Notes: generated from the letters alone by a model not told the origin. A stretch of DNA of 22,969 nt from Bacteroidota bacterium (GCA_023433755.1 JAEYUA010000295.1:1-22969), one strand, 5' to 3'. Shown: positions 6,903 through 15,485, counted from the first letter of the stretch. Made by a program: numbers and translations.

Positions 6903-8234
6903 GTGAAGAAAATCATTTTTGCAAGCCTGGCTACTGTTTCCATTTCTGCCAGCGCGCAAATCAAAACCGATGCACAGATCCAGGCTGCTGTTGATAAGAT
7001 AGAACCACAAACCATTGCATGGAGACATGACTTTCACCAGAACCCGGAACTGGGCAACCGCGAAACCCGGACAGCGGGCATCATTGCTGATCATTTACGG
7101 AAGCTTGGAATCGAGGTAAAAGAAAAAGTGGCAAAGACCGGCGTAGTGGGCATACTCAAAGGAGGAAAGCCAGGACCGGTGATCGCCCTTCGTGCTGATA
7201 TGGATGCATTGCCTGTTACAGAAAGAGTGAATATTCCTTATGCTTCCAAAGCAAGATCCATATATAATGGTCAGGAGGTTGGCGTGATGCATGCCTGCGG
7301 ACATGATACCCACGTTTCCATACTAATGAGCACCGCCGAAATACTCGCCGGTATGAAAAATGATCTTGCAGGAACAGTGGTTTTTGTATTTCAACCTGCA
7401 GAGGAAGGCCCGCCCGCCGGCGAAGAAGGTGGTGCCGCACTTATGGTAAAGGAAGGCGTTCTTGACAATCCAAAAGTGGATGTGATGTTTGGTCTGCACA
7501 TCAATGCACAAACGCCGGTGGGCCAAATTAAATACAGGGAAGAAGGTATGATGGCAGCCTCCGACTGGTTCACCATAACCATCAATGGTAAACAATCGCA
7601 TGGCGCGCAGCCCTGGCTGGGGGTGGATCCTGTTGTGATCGGATCTCAAATTATACAGGGGCTTCAAACCATTGTTAGCCGGCAGACTGACCTCACTAAA
7701 AATCCTGTTGTGATCTCCACCACAATATTTAAAGCAGGTGTAAGAGAGAATATTATTCCGGAGCAGGTAGTTTTATCAGGCACCATCAGGACACTGGATA
7801 CGGGCATGCAGAAAGATGTCTGGAAAAAAATCGAGACCACTGCAAAAAACATCGCGGAAGCGGGAGGCGCTACAGCAACTGTAGTTTTTGATTCCAAAAC
7901 ATTGGTGACCTACAATCACCCGCAACTCACCAGGCAAATGCTTCCCTCTCTTCAAAAAGCAACAAACAACAATGCCATCCAAATGAATGCGGTGATGGGA
8001 GCCGAAGACTATTCTTTTTTCGCGGCTAAGGTTCCTGCCTTGTATTTCTATCTCGGCGGAATGCCGGCTGGTACTGATCCTGCTACAACTGCAGCGCATC
8101 ATACGCCTGATTTTTACGTGGATGATGCAGGAATGAAAACCGGCATCAAAGCCTTTGTTCACCTCGTACTTGATTATATGAAAATGAGCCAGGATAAATC
8201 CGGTCAGAAAAAACCTGGTAAAGCCACAAAATGA
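6903..8234 (+). CDS. Exported M20 family amidohydrolase (M20D, hippurate/IAA-amino-acid hydrolase type)
   Basis: This is a zinc-dependent amidohydrolase or carboxypeptidase predicted to act in the periplasm. It starts at GTG 6903 with the signal peptide MKKIIFASLATVSISASAQ, cleavage predicted after Ala18 leaving Gln at +1. Metal-site motifs of M20D are present: GVMHACGHDTHVS (Cys132, His134), FQPAEEGPP (Glu167/Glu168), dimerisation-lid KQSHGAQPW, and GAEDYSFF followed by HHTPDF near the C-terminus. The length of 443 aa exceeds the roughly 390 aa of cytosolic relatives because of the signal peptide and a Lys-rich tail. The substrate cannot be told; N-acyl amino acids or dipeptides are possible. 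The stop overlaps the next ATG (ATGA, 4 bp), so it is translationally coupled to the serine hydrolase. Confidence 0.92.
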   Translation: MKKIIFASLATVSISASAQIKTDAQIQAAVDKIEPQTIAWRHDFHQNPELGNRETRTAGIIADHLRKLGIEVKEKVAKTGVVGILKGGKPGPVIALRADMDALPVTERVNIPYASKARSIYNGQEVGVMHACGHDTHVSILMSTAEILAGMKNDLAGTVVFVFQPAEEGPPAGEEGGAALMVKEGVLDNPKVDVMFGLHINAQTPVGQIKYREEGMMAASDWFTITINGKQSHGAQPWLGVDPVVIGSQIIQGLQTIVSRQTDLTKNPVVISTTIFKAGVRENIIPEQVVLSGTIRTLDTGMQKDVWKKIETTAKNIAEAGGATATVVFDSKTLVTYNHPQLTRQMLPSLQKATNNNAIQMNAVMGAEDYSFFAAKVPALYFYLGGMPAGTDPATTAAHHTPDFYVDDAGMKTGIKAFVHLVLDYMKMSQDKSGQKKPGKATK

Positions 8235-9094
8235 GATTCAAACTAATTTTTATGCTGCTGCTGTTTACCCTTTCAGCAACAGCACAGCGCACTGACAAAA
8301 AACTTCAGAAAAAAATTGAAAAAGCAGTTTCGGGATTCCGTGGAGATATCGGTGTGTATATCCATAATCTTGAAAACAATAAAACCGTTTCCATCAACGC
8401 CGATTCAATTTTTCCCACAGCCAGCATTGTAAAAATTCCTATCCTGCTGGGTGTGATGAATAAGATAAACAAAGGCGAACTGGATTATCACCAGGAACTG
8501 GTTTACCGTGACAGTCTTTTATATGCAGGTGTTGACATCCTTGGTTCATTTAAGGATTCCGAAAAAGTTGAATTGAGCAAGGTGGTCATGCTGATGCTGA
8601 CCATGAGTGATAATACCGCGAGCCTCTGGCTGCAAAAACTGGCAGGTACGGGTACCGCTATCAATCAATTGCTGGACAGCACAGGGTTTAAACATACCCG
8701 CGTCAACTCAAGGACCGATGGAAGATTGGAAGACTGGAGAAAATATGGATGGGGTCAAACCACTCCACGTGAAATGGCACTGCTGTTGAAAAAGATTGTT
8801 GATAGAGAAATGATCTCGAAAGAAACAAGCGGGAAAATGTTGCGATTGCTGGGAAGAAATTACTGGGATGATGTTGCCTTATCAAAGATTCCACCCGGGG
8901 TATTTGTAGCCAGTAAAAATGGCGCCGTCAATGGCAGTCGGAGCGAAATCCTTTTCGTGAATGGGAATGGCAACAGGTACCTGCTTTCCGTATTTACAAA
9001 AAACATCAACGACCAAAGTTGGGAGCCGGGAAACGAAGCCTGGACCCTGATCCGCAGGATCTCAGAACTTACCTGGGATCATTTCAATAACTGA
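8231..9094 (+). CDS. Exported serine hydrolase, beta-lactamase class A fold (beta-lactamase2 family)
   Basis: This is a penicillin-interacting or class A-like serine hydrolase of 287 aa. The signal peptide is MRFKLIFMLLLFTLSATAQ, with Gln at +1 of the mature protein. The catalytic S-x-x-K is TASIVKIP (Ser65, Lys68); the SDN motif is MSDNTAS (126-128); the KTG box is SKNGAVNG (Lys229-Gly231). The omega-loop Glu166-x-x-x-Asn motif of true class A beta-lactamases is not visible between HTRVNSRTDG and the TTPREM helix. Deacylation of penicillins may therefore be poor, and resistance should not be assumed. It could equally be a peptidase or esterase. It is coupled to the M20 hydrolase upstream, and its 3' end overlaps feoB by 16 bp. 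Confidence 0.85.
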   Translation: MRFKLIFMLLLFTLSATAQRTDKKLQKKIEKAVSGFRGDIGVYIHNLENNKTVSINADSIFPTASIVKIPILLGVMNKINKGELDYHQELVYRDSLLYAGVDILGSFKDSEKVELSKVVMLMLTMSDNTASLWLQKLAGTGTAINQLLDSTGFKHTRVNSRTDGRLEDWRKYGWGQTTPREMALLLKKIVDREMISKETSGKMLRLLGRNYWDDVALSKIPPGVFVASKNGAVNGSRSEILFVNGNGNRYLLSVFTKNINDQSWEPGNEAWTLIRRISELTWDHFNN

Positions 9095-11196
9095 TAAAAC
9101 AGCAGGCTCATAATATAGGCAAGGGCGGTCATATACACAAGCTGGATCACCGGCCATTTCCAACTCCTCGTTTCTCTTTTCACGATGGCGAGTGTGCTCA
9201 TGCACTGCATGGCAAAAAGATAAAAGACCATTAAAGAAATTCCGCTGGCCAATGTGAATAACGGGGAACCGTCAGGTTTTGTGGCAGATTTTAATTTATC
9301 ACGGAGCAACAAACCTTCTTCATCCTCGCCTACACTGTACAAGGTTGCCATGGTCCCAACAAAAACCTCTCTCGCCGCGAATGAAGTGATCAGCGCGATG
9401 CCGATGCGCCAGTCATAACCAAGGGGTTCAATGGCGGGCTCAATGGCCTTCCCAAGAATACCCGCGTAGGAGTTCTCAAGTTTCGCAGTGGAATAAGCGG
9501 ATTCAATTTCATCTGGAGATTTTACCTGTTCGGTTTTTTCTCTTGCGTATTGTGCTTCCACCGCTTCCATTCTACCCGAAGGGCCATAAGAGCTGAGTGC
9601 CCACAAAATGAGGCTGATCACCATGATGATCTTACCGGCTTCCATTACAAAGATCCTTGCCTTATTCACCATGGCCTGCCCGATATTCTTGAACCTTGGT
9701 GAGCGGTAAGTTGGGAGTTCGAGTATAAAAAAACTTTTTTCAGTGATATGAATGAACCATTTGGCAACGAAGGAAACCAGGAGCGCCACTACCAGTCCTA
9801 AAAGATAAAGCCCCATCATCACCAGTCCCTGCACCCCTAAAAACCCAAACAGGTAAGTGTTTGGAATCACAAGACCGATCAGGATGATATAAACTGGCAG
9901 CCGTGCCGAACAACTCATTAAAGGGGTGATCAGGATCGTGAGCAGCCGCTCTTTCCTGTTTTCAATATTCCTGGCACTCATAATGGCGGGAACAGCACAG
10001 GCAAAACCACTGATCAGGGGCATTACACTTTTTCCATTGAGACCAACCGTGCGCATCAAACGGTCGGTGAGGAAACTGATCCGTGCCATATATCCCGAGT
10101 CTTCGAGTGCTGTTATCAACCCGAATAGGATCATGATCTGCGGAACAAAGATCAGGATGCCGCTAAGTCCGGCTACAATACCATTAATAAGCAGGTCGCT
10201 CCACCAGCTTTCCTGTAAAACCGAAGAAAGCCATCCGCTCAGGAATGAAAATCCGGTTTCGATCCAGGTCATGGGATACTGCGCCAGCCAGAAAACACTC
10301 TGGAATAAAATAAAGAGGACAGCAAGCAGGATGAGGTAACCCCAGCGGCGGTGTAATAAAATATTATCGAGCTTGTCGGTGAGTATGGTTTGCTGCAGCG
10401 GGTCAGGCTCAGTAACCGCCACATTCATGATATGCTTGATGCGGCTGTAACGCTGAAGGATCTCGGTAGCCTGTGTTTTTGTGGGATTAAACTGGTGGTC
10501 TTTTTCAATCTGCTCTATGTTCTGCTGTAAACCTTCTCCCAGTTCAAATTCTTCATGGTTGATGAGAAAATGAATGGCCGCGTAATCACTCAGTTCGGGC
10601 AGGGAGTTTTGTACAGCTTCAATCGGGGCCAGGGCCAGCTCCTTATTTTCAATGAAATCACGGGCCGGCACCTTGTAAAGATTGGTGGCCGTTTGCTCAA
10701 TTACTTTCTTCAGTTGGCTTACGCCTTTCGATTTACGGGGATTGATGGAAATCACGGGTACACCCAGTTCCCTTTCCAGCGCGGCAAGATCTACCTGTAT
10801 GCCTTTTCTTTTAGCCAGGTCTACCATGGTGAGTGCCACCACCACAGGTTTTTTCAGGTCCAGGATCTGGGAACAAAAGAGAAGGTTTCTTTTGAGATTG
10901 CTGGCATCCACCACCACCACAAAAAGATCAGCCCTGATATCTTTATCCTGGTTGAGCAGCACACGATAGCTCACCCATTCATCCAGTCTCTTGGGATAAA
11001 GACTGTAGGTGCCGGGCAGATCAATGATATTGCCGGTGATATGCTCAGAGATGCTCGTGGACCCGGTTTTCTTGTCTACCGTTACACCGGGAAAATTGCC
11101 CACATGCTGGTTCATACCCGTAAGGGCATTGAATAACGAGGTTTTCCCGCTGTTGGGATTCCCTACAAGTGCGATATGGATCAGTTTTTTTGACAC
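9079..11196 (-). CDS. feoB: Ferrous iron transport protein B
   Basis: FeoB is an inner-membrane Fe(II) transporter with an N-terminal G domain. The protein is 705 aa. G1 is GNPNSGKTS (12-20), the G2 region is GNFPGVTV (33-40), and G3 is DLPGTYSL (59-66). The G4 position reads TMVD (123-126), whereas the usual form is NxxD. Downstream, the membrane part has two gate regions: SGFACAVPAIMSARNIENR with a conserved Cys, and SFAAREVFVGTMATLYSV. The start is GTG at 11196, fixed by the GTPase N-terminus, with a -7 element 12 nt upstream. No FeoA or FeoC is fused or adjacent; feoA lies elsewhere in the window. It is divergent from the M28 peptidase gene. Confidence 0.96.
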   Translation of the reverse strand: MSKKLIHIALVGNPNSGKTSLFNALTGMNQHVGNFPGVTVDKKTGSTSISEHITGNIIDLPGTYSLYPKRLDEWVSYRVLLNQDKDIRADLFVVVVDASNLKRNLLFCSQILDLKKPVVVALTMVDLAKRKGIQVDLAALERELGVPVISINPRKSKGVSQLKKVIEQTATNLYKVPARDFIENKELALAPIEAVQNSLPELSDYAAIHFLINHEEFELGEGLQQNIEQIEKDHQFNPTKTQATEILQRYSRIKHIMNVAVTEPDPLQQTILTDKLDNILLHRRWGYLILLAVLFILFQSVFWLAQYPMTWIETGFSFLSGWLSSVLQESWWSDLLINGIVAGLSGILIFVPQIMILFGLITALEDSGYMARISFLTDRLMRTVGLNGKSVMPLISGFACAVPAIMSARNIENRKERLLTILITPLMSCSARLPVYIILIGLVIPNTYLFGFLGVQGLVMMGLYLLGLVVALLVSFVAKWFIHITEKSFFILELPTYRSPRFKNIGQAMVNKARIFVMEAGKIIMVISLILWALSSYGPSGRMEAVEAQYAREKTEQVKSPDEIESAYSTAKLENSYAGILGKAIEPAIEPLGYDWRIGIALITSFAAREVFVGTMATLYSVGEDEEGLLLRDKLKSATKPDGSPLFTLASGISLMVFYLFAMQCMSTLAIVKRETRSWKWPVIQLVYMTALAYIMSLLFYQLLK

Positions 11197-11208
11197 GGTT
11201 CAGCGCCG

Positions 11209-11216
11209 CAAAGGTA
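11209..11216 (-). promoter_or_regulatory. -7 promoter element TACCTTTG for feoB
   Basis: On the minus strand TACCTTTG matches TAnnTTTG and ends 12 nt before the GTG start of feoB. No convincing -33 TTTG is seen, and I could not recognise a Fur or DtxR operator by eye. Confidence 0.4.
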
Positions 11217-11320
11217 ACTCCATGCCATTCTCTGCGGTTTACGATATCGGAAGTTTTAGCAAAGGCTTAGGGAAAATAAGCAAATTGAAAAAATTCAGAT
11301 TTCGTCTCTTTACAAAGGGA

Positions 11321-11328
11321 TAATTTTG
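11321..11328 (+). promoter_or_regulatory. -7 promoter element TAATTTTG for the M28 peptidase gene
   Basis: TAATTTTG matches TAnnTTTG and lies 18 nt upstream of the ATG at 11347. A weak -33-like TTTCG is at 11300-11304, about 16 nt before it. This argues that the in-frame TTG at 11326, which overlaps the element, is not the start. Confidence 0.45.
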
Positions 11329-11346
11329 TCGCCTTACTCTAAATCT

Positions 11347-13011
11347 ATGGCTGTGAAAAAGTATTGCATTCTTATCTTTCTTTCTATTTCTTTATTTGCC
11401 GACGCGCAAAAATTAAAAAAGGAGGATAAACAACTCCTGGCCCATCTTCAAACCCATATCCAATACCTGGCAGATGACAGTCTGCAAGGGCGCCGCACCG
11501 GCACTAAGGGAGAAAAGCTGGCTGCCGAATATATCAGCGGTGAATTTGCCAGGATCGGGCTTATACCCAAAGGAAGCCAGGCATGGTTGCAGCCATTTGA
11601 AATCAATGAAGGAAAAGAGATTTCTTCTTCCACCATCATGACGATCAATGATAATCCCCTGCAATTGCATAAGCATTATTTTCCTCTCGTTATCAGTCCC
11701 AATACCAGCCTGGAGGCCAGGCCTTCCATGGTGTTACAGGAACCAGGCATGCCCTGGTTCTTTGATCTGAAAGACCTGTTGGAGGAAAATTCATCCAATC
11801 CGCATTTTGATCTCAATACTGAAATTATCAATTCGGCCAGGCAGGTAGAAAAAAAAGGAGCATCTGCCATTTTCATTTATAACACTTCACAATATGAAGA
11901 TGGTTTAAAATTCAATGGCAGGGATAAATCAGAAACCATTGGCATACCTGTGATCTACCTAAGCAGGGAAGTGGCCGAAAAATATCTTTCTGATGAATCT
12001 GCATCACTCGATATCAGTGTCAAGATTGATATCGCCGATAAAAAAAGAGTAGGAAATAATGTAGTTGGATTTATAGATAATGGCGCGCCCACAACTATTA
12101 TTCTCGGTGCCCATTACGACCACCTGGGTTATGGTGAAGATGGAAACAGCATGATCCGGAACGTGGTGAACCAGGTGCACAACGGGGCCGATGATAATGC
12201 CAGCGGTACTGCTGCACTGATTGAACTGGCACGCCTGCTGCATCATTCAAAGAATAAAAAAAACAATTACCTGTTCATAGCTTTTTCGGGTGAGGAGTTG
12301 GGGCTTTACGGTTCCAAATATTTCACCCAGCATCCTACCATTGATCTCGGCTCGGTCAACTTTATGATCAATATGGATATGGTGGGACGGTTAAATGATT
12401 CTTCCAAAACGGTAACTGTTGGAGGGTATGGCACTTCTCCCTCATGGGGAAGCTTATATAATCTGAAAGGCAAAAAAGCGCTTTATTCCAAAGAACTTTC
12501 TTTCCGTTTCGATTCAAGTGGTACGGGTCCCAGCGACCACACTTCATTTTACCTGAAGAATATTCCCGTGTTATTTTATTTCACAGGGTTGCATACCGAC
12601 TATCATAAACCTTCCGACGACGCTGACAGGATCAATTATAACGGCACCATGCATATAGTAAAACATATCGCCAGTGTAATTGAAAAGCAGGACAAAAATT
12701 CGGAGCGGTTGGCATTCACCAAAACCAGGGAAGTGCAAACCACCACCTCGGCACGTTTCAGTGTGAGCCTTGGTGTGATGCCTGATTATACCTTCAGCGG
12801 AGCCGGTTTAAGAGTAGATAATGTTACAGATAACAGGCCGGCACAAAAAGCGGGTATAAAGGCAGGAGACATTATCATCGCGCTGGGGGAACACAGGATC
12901 AGCTCAATGGAATCGTATATGCAGGCGCTGGCCAAATTCAAGAAGGGCGATAAAACAACGGTTCAATACACAAGGGAGGGGCAAACACTTTCTTCAGCCG
13001 TGGAGTTTTAG
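11347..13011 (+). CDS. Exported M28 family aminopeptidase with C-terminal PDZ domain
   Basis: This is a periplasmic di-zinc peptidase of 554 aa. From ATG 11347 the signal peptide is MAVKKYCILIFLSISLFADA, then Gln at +1; starting at the upstream TTG (11326) would place the start on the promoter. A PA-like insert follows (about residues 80-220). The M28 ligands are GAHYDHLG (His256), HNGADDNASG (Asp282), AFSGEELGLYGS (Glu pair), NMDMVGR (Asp) and GLHTDYHKPSDD (His). The full di-zinc set makes it an aminopeptidase rather than a mono-zinc glutaminyl cyclase. Residues about 470-554 form a PDZ domain (KAGIKAGDIIIALGEHRISS). Its role is probably peptide trimming in the envelope; the substrate is unknown. 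The next gene begins 26 bp downstream. Confidence 0.92.
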   Translation: MAVKKYCILIFLSISLFADAQKLKKEDKQLLAHLQTHIQYLADDSLQGRRTGTKGEKLAAEYISGEFARIGLIPKGSQAWLQPFEINEGKEISSSTIMTINDNPLQLHKHYFPLVISPNTSLEARPSMVLQEPGMPWFFDLKDLLEENSSNPHFDLNTEIINSARQVEKKGASAIFIYNTSQYEDGLKFNGRDKSETIGIPVIYLSREVAEKYLSDESASLDISVKIDIADKKRVGNNVVGFIDNGAPTTIILGAHYDHLGYGEDGNSMIRNVVNQVHNGADDNASGTAALIELARLLHHSKNKKNNYLFIAFSGEELGLYGSKYFTQHPTIDLGSVNFMINMDMVGRLNDSSKTVTVGGYGTSPSWGSLYNLKGKKALYSKELSFRFDSSGTGPSDHTSFYLKNIPVLFYFTGLHTDYHKPSDDADRINYNGTMHIVKHIASVIEKQDKNSERLAFTKTREVQTTTSARFSVSLGVMPDYTFSGAGLRVDNVTDNRPAQKAGIKAGDIIIALGEHRISSMESYMQALAKFKKGDKTTVQYTREGQTLSSAVEF

Positions 13012-13037
13012 TAATTTCCGATATACAAAAGCTGACT

Positions 13038-13472
13038 ATGAAACTGGTTCTCGACACCAAAGACCTTACAGATGGTTTTTTCGAGGAAACCAAACTACTG
13101 GGTATCATGGCTCCCGTGAAGGATTACCAGTTTTGCTGGTATCTCAATAATCTTCTTGGCATTGATTTCAGGCTGAACAATGACCTTGAAATCCAACTCA
13201 AGAAAAAAAACCGAGAATATTTTTTTCCTGTATATGAATATGCAGAACCATCCACTTGCCTGAAGCACTACCTCTATAATAACCAGCGCGACGGAGAATA
13301 CCTGCTGCCCGAATTCCGTCACCTTGATTTTTTATGGTTGCTCAAGGATGATTATGTGCCGGATGATGCCCTGCAAAATCTTGTTCAATCCATCCGTACC
13401 GTTAGCCCCGTTCAGCTTGTAACAGAACTGACCAACGAAAAGATCAAAAACAGGGAGCACCTGGTTTTCTGA
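13038..13472 (+). CDS. IPExxxVDY family protein
   Basis: This 144-aa cytoplasmic protein has no known function and belongs to a small Bacteroidota-specific family named for the motif IPExxxVDY. The motif appears here as LPEFRHLDF (about residues 93-101), followed by WLLKDDY. The N-terminal part has the family-like DYQFCWYLNNLLGIDFR and a short beta-rich stretch FFPVYEYAEP. There is no signal peptide, membrane segment or catalytic motif. It sits 26 bp after the M28 peptidase gene without its own recognisable TAnnTTTG, so it is probably cotranscribed with it. Assignment rests on recall of the motif. Confidence 0.8.
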   Translation: MKLVLDTKDLTDGFFEETKLLGIMAPVKDYQFCWYLNNLLGIDFRLNNDLEIQLKKKNREYFFPVYEYAEPSTCLKHYLYNNQRDGEYLLPEFRHLDFLWLLKDDYVPDDALQNLVQSIRTVSPVQLVTELTNEKIKNREHLVF

Positions 13473-13483
13473 TGTGGCCTGGC

Positions 13484-13512
13484 ATTGACATGAGGGCGGC
13501 CGGCTATCTTTG
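13484..13512 (+). promoter_or_regulatory. Promoter for selD (ATTG, 17 bp, TATCTTTG)
   Basis: A -33-like ATTG at 13484-13487 is separated by 17 bp from a perfect -7 element TATCTTTG at 13505-13512. The selD ATG at 13518 follows 5 nt later, so the mRNA would be leaderless or nearly so. Both elements are present, which makes this one of the best promoter calls in the window. Confidence 0.6.
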
Positions 13513-13517
13513 CTTCC

Positions 13518-14570
13518 ATGTCAGAAAAAATAAAACTCACGCAGTATTCAAAAGGCGGCGGCTGCGGATGCAAGATTGCTCCCTCCGTGTTGCAGCAGAT
13601 CATACAAACGCCCAATAAATTTTTTTCTGAACAACTTCTTGTTGGAAATGACAGCAGTGATGACGCGGCTGTTTACCAGCTCAACGAAACATTCTCTGTG
13701 ATCTCCACTGCGGATTTTTTTATGCCCATCGTGGACGATCCTTATGATTTCGGTCGCATCGCCTCTGCCAATGCTATCAGTGATGTATATGCCATGGGTG
13801 GCACACCGCTGATGGCCATTGCCATCCTGGGCTGGCCTGTTGAAAAGCTGTCAACGGAGGCAGCAAGAGAAGTGCTGGAAGGCGCCAGGGCTATATGCAC
13901 GCAGGCTGGCATTCCACTGGCAGGCGGACATACCATTGATTCTTCCGATCCAATCTTTGGCCTGGCTGTTACAGGACAGGTGCAAACCGCTCATTTGAAA
14001 CAGAACAATACGGCCAAAGCCGGAGATCATTTGTTGCTGACCAAGAGGCTTGGTGTGGGAATCTTGGCAACTGCAGTTAAACGCGGACTGCTGGAAGCCG
14101 GAGACTATCAAACACTTTCAGCACAACTCGCTACACTCAATAATATAGGAGAACACCTGGGAAAGTTGGCTGGTGTTCACGCCATGACCGATGTAACCGG
14201 GTTTGGTTTGCTGGGCCACCTGGTGGAAATGGCGGAAGGCAGCGGTCTCACTGCGGAATTGAATTATGGTTCATTGAAAAAAATGGAAGGACTTGAAAAA
14301 TACCTGGCACTGAAAACCATTCCTGATGCCACTTCACGTAACTGGAACAGCCACAGTGCAAAAGTAAAGTTTGAAAAAGGCGTCAATGTAATGGAGGCCT
14401 TCAATGTATTGCCGGATCCGCAGACCAATGGAGGTTTGCTGGTAGCGGTGGCTGAAGATGCATTACCTAATGTACAGGAACTGTTCAGGAAAAACGGGCT
14501 GGTGGATTATACAGAGCCTGTTGGCAGGTTGATGGAAAAGCAGGAGAAGACCATTGTGGTAAGACCGTGA
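13518..14570 (+). CDS. selD: Selenide, water dikinase SelD
   Basis: SelD makes selenophosphate from selenide and ATP, releasing AMP and phosphate. Selenophosphate is the selenium donor for selenocysteine and 2-selenouridine in tRNA. The protein is 350 aa and full length. The N-terminal active loop is GGGCGCKIAPS, with Cys16 at the Cys/Sec position and Lys19; the codon is TGC, so this is not a selenoprotein. ATP-binding and PurM-like motifs follow: DDAAVY, STADFFMPIVDDPYDFGRIA, NAISDVYAMGG, MTDVTGFGLLGHL and DPQTNGGLL. No selA or selB is present in the window; the likely local user is mnmH, about 2.3 kb downstream on the other strand. Its TGA abuts the TGA of the convergent ctlX gene with no gap. 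Confidence 0.97.
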   Translation: MSEKIKLTQYSKGGGCGCKIAPSVLQQIIQTPNKFFSEQLLVGNDSSDDAAVYQLNETFSVISTADFFMPIVDDPYDFGRIASANAISDVYAMGGTPLMAIAILGWPVEKLSTEAAREVLEGARAICTQAGIPLAGGHTIDSSDPIFGLAVTGQVQTAHLKQNNTAKAGDHLLLTKRLGVGILATAVKRGLLEAGDYQTLSAQLATLNNIGEHLGKLAGVHAMTDVTGFGLLGHLVEMAEGSGLTAELNYGSLKKMEGLEKYLALKTIPDATSRNWNSHSAKVKFEKGVNVMEAFNVLPDPQTNGGLLVAVAEDALPNVQELFRKNGLVDYTEPVGRLMEKQEKTIVVRP

Positions 14571-15485
14571 TCAGCGAGGCTCCAGGAAAATTTCAGCCAT
14601 CATGCACCGGACACTTCCTCCTTCCACTTGCTCAATCACTGAAACATCAATGGGAAGAAGCCTGCCATGGTTTTCGAGTTGCAGTTTTTGCTCATCGCTT
14701 AATACTTCAAGAGCTGCCTGGCTCAGTACAATCAGTTTCTCACCTTTGTTATTTTGCAGTTGCAGCATATTGCCGGCAAATGCACTTAGCTGGCCCGGGG
14801 TGATATAAATGTTTTCATGACCCGTGGTTTCCAGCAATTGGGCTACAGCTATTCTTTCAATATGGTCGGTAATCGCTTTCGGGCAGAGCACCGCAAAATC
14901 TTCCCCGATGCACATCATTACGTTGGTATGATAGATTGGCCTGCCTTCTAAATCATGCGCGGTGAAGGTCAGCGCCCTGTAACCATTTGCAGCCGCGAAT
15001 TTTTCCACTACAGCCGGATGCGTACGCGGAGAAAGGCAGGCATAAATGATGCGGTGCCTGTGATCCATCACCATGCTGCCGGTACCTTCGAGGTACATGG
15101 CCTCGGCTTCAAACTCACTCCAGTCGTTCACATCTTCCACATGATATTTTTCTGTGAGTCTTTTGAGTATATCATCCCTTTTTTCCGCACGCCGGCTTTG
15201 TGCGAACATGGGAAAAATGGAAAGCCTGTTATTGCCCGCAGTAAACCAGTTGTTGGGAAAGATTGCATCGGGGCAGGCGGGTTCAGTAAGATCTTCTTCA
15301 ACAATTACATGGACGCCATTGTTGCGGAGCAGCTCCACCATTTTATCAAATTGCTCAAGGGCAGTTTGCTGGAGTACATGATTTGATTTCCCTGGATCTT
15401 GCTGGAAGAAATTATTGGCAGCCGTTTCCGCATTGAAGCCGAATGATGCAGGCCGGATCATTAAAACAGTATCGGTGATCTGCAT
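14571..15485 (-). CDS. ctlX: CtlX-like citrulline/arginine-type amidinohydrolase
   Basis: This is a member of the guanidino-group modifying (amidinotransferase/arginine deiminase) superfamily. It most resembles the citrulline utilisation hydrolase CtlX described in Francisella. The protein is 304 aa. Visible motifs: PDAIFPNNW (72-80, substrate Asp/Asn region), EGTGS (133-137, acidic catalytic residue), YHTNVMM (His186) and GGSVRCMMAE (nucleophile Cys294 near the C-terminus). The full catalytic set is present, so it should be active as a hydrolase on a ureido or guanidino substrate; which one cannot be told from sequence. The start ATG overlaps the stop of the upstream pterin dehydratase gene by 1 base (TGATG), so the two are translationally coupled. 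It is convergent with selD without any spacer. Confidence 0.82.
   Translation of the reverse strand: MQITDTVLMIRPASFGFNAETAANNFFQQDPGKSNHVLQQTALEQFDKMVELLRNNGVHVIVEEDLTEPACPDAIFPNNWFTAGNNRLSIFPMFAQSRRAEKRDDILKRLTEKYHVEDVNDWSEFEAEAMYLEGTGSMVMDHRHRIIYACLSPRTHPAVVEKFAAANGYRALTFTAHDLEGRPIYHTNVMMCIGEDFAVLCPKAITDHIERIAVAQLLETTGHENIYITPGQLSAFAGNMLQLQNNKGEKLIVLSQAALEVLSDEQKLQLENHGRLLPIDVSVIEQVEGGSVRCMMAEIFLEPR

Noticed and set aside
11326..11346. TTG start at 11326 for the M28 peptidase
   Set aside because: It overlaps the -7 element and would put polar residues before a good signal peptide that begins at the ATG at 11347.
11347..13011. M28 protein as the glutaminyl cyclase responsible for the Q-rule
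   Set aside because: It carries the full di-zinc ligand set of aminopeptidases and a PDZ domain, unlike the mono-zinc cyclases.
13560..13580. SelD as a selenoprotein
   Set aside because: The active-site codons read TGC GGA TGC, so Cys is encoded and no in-frame TGA is present.
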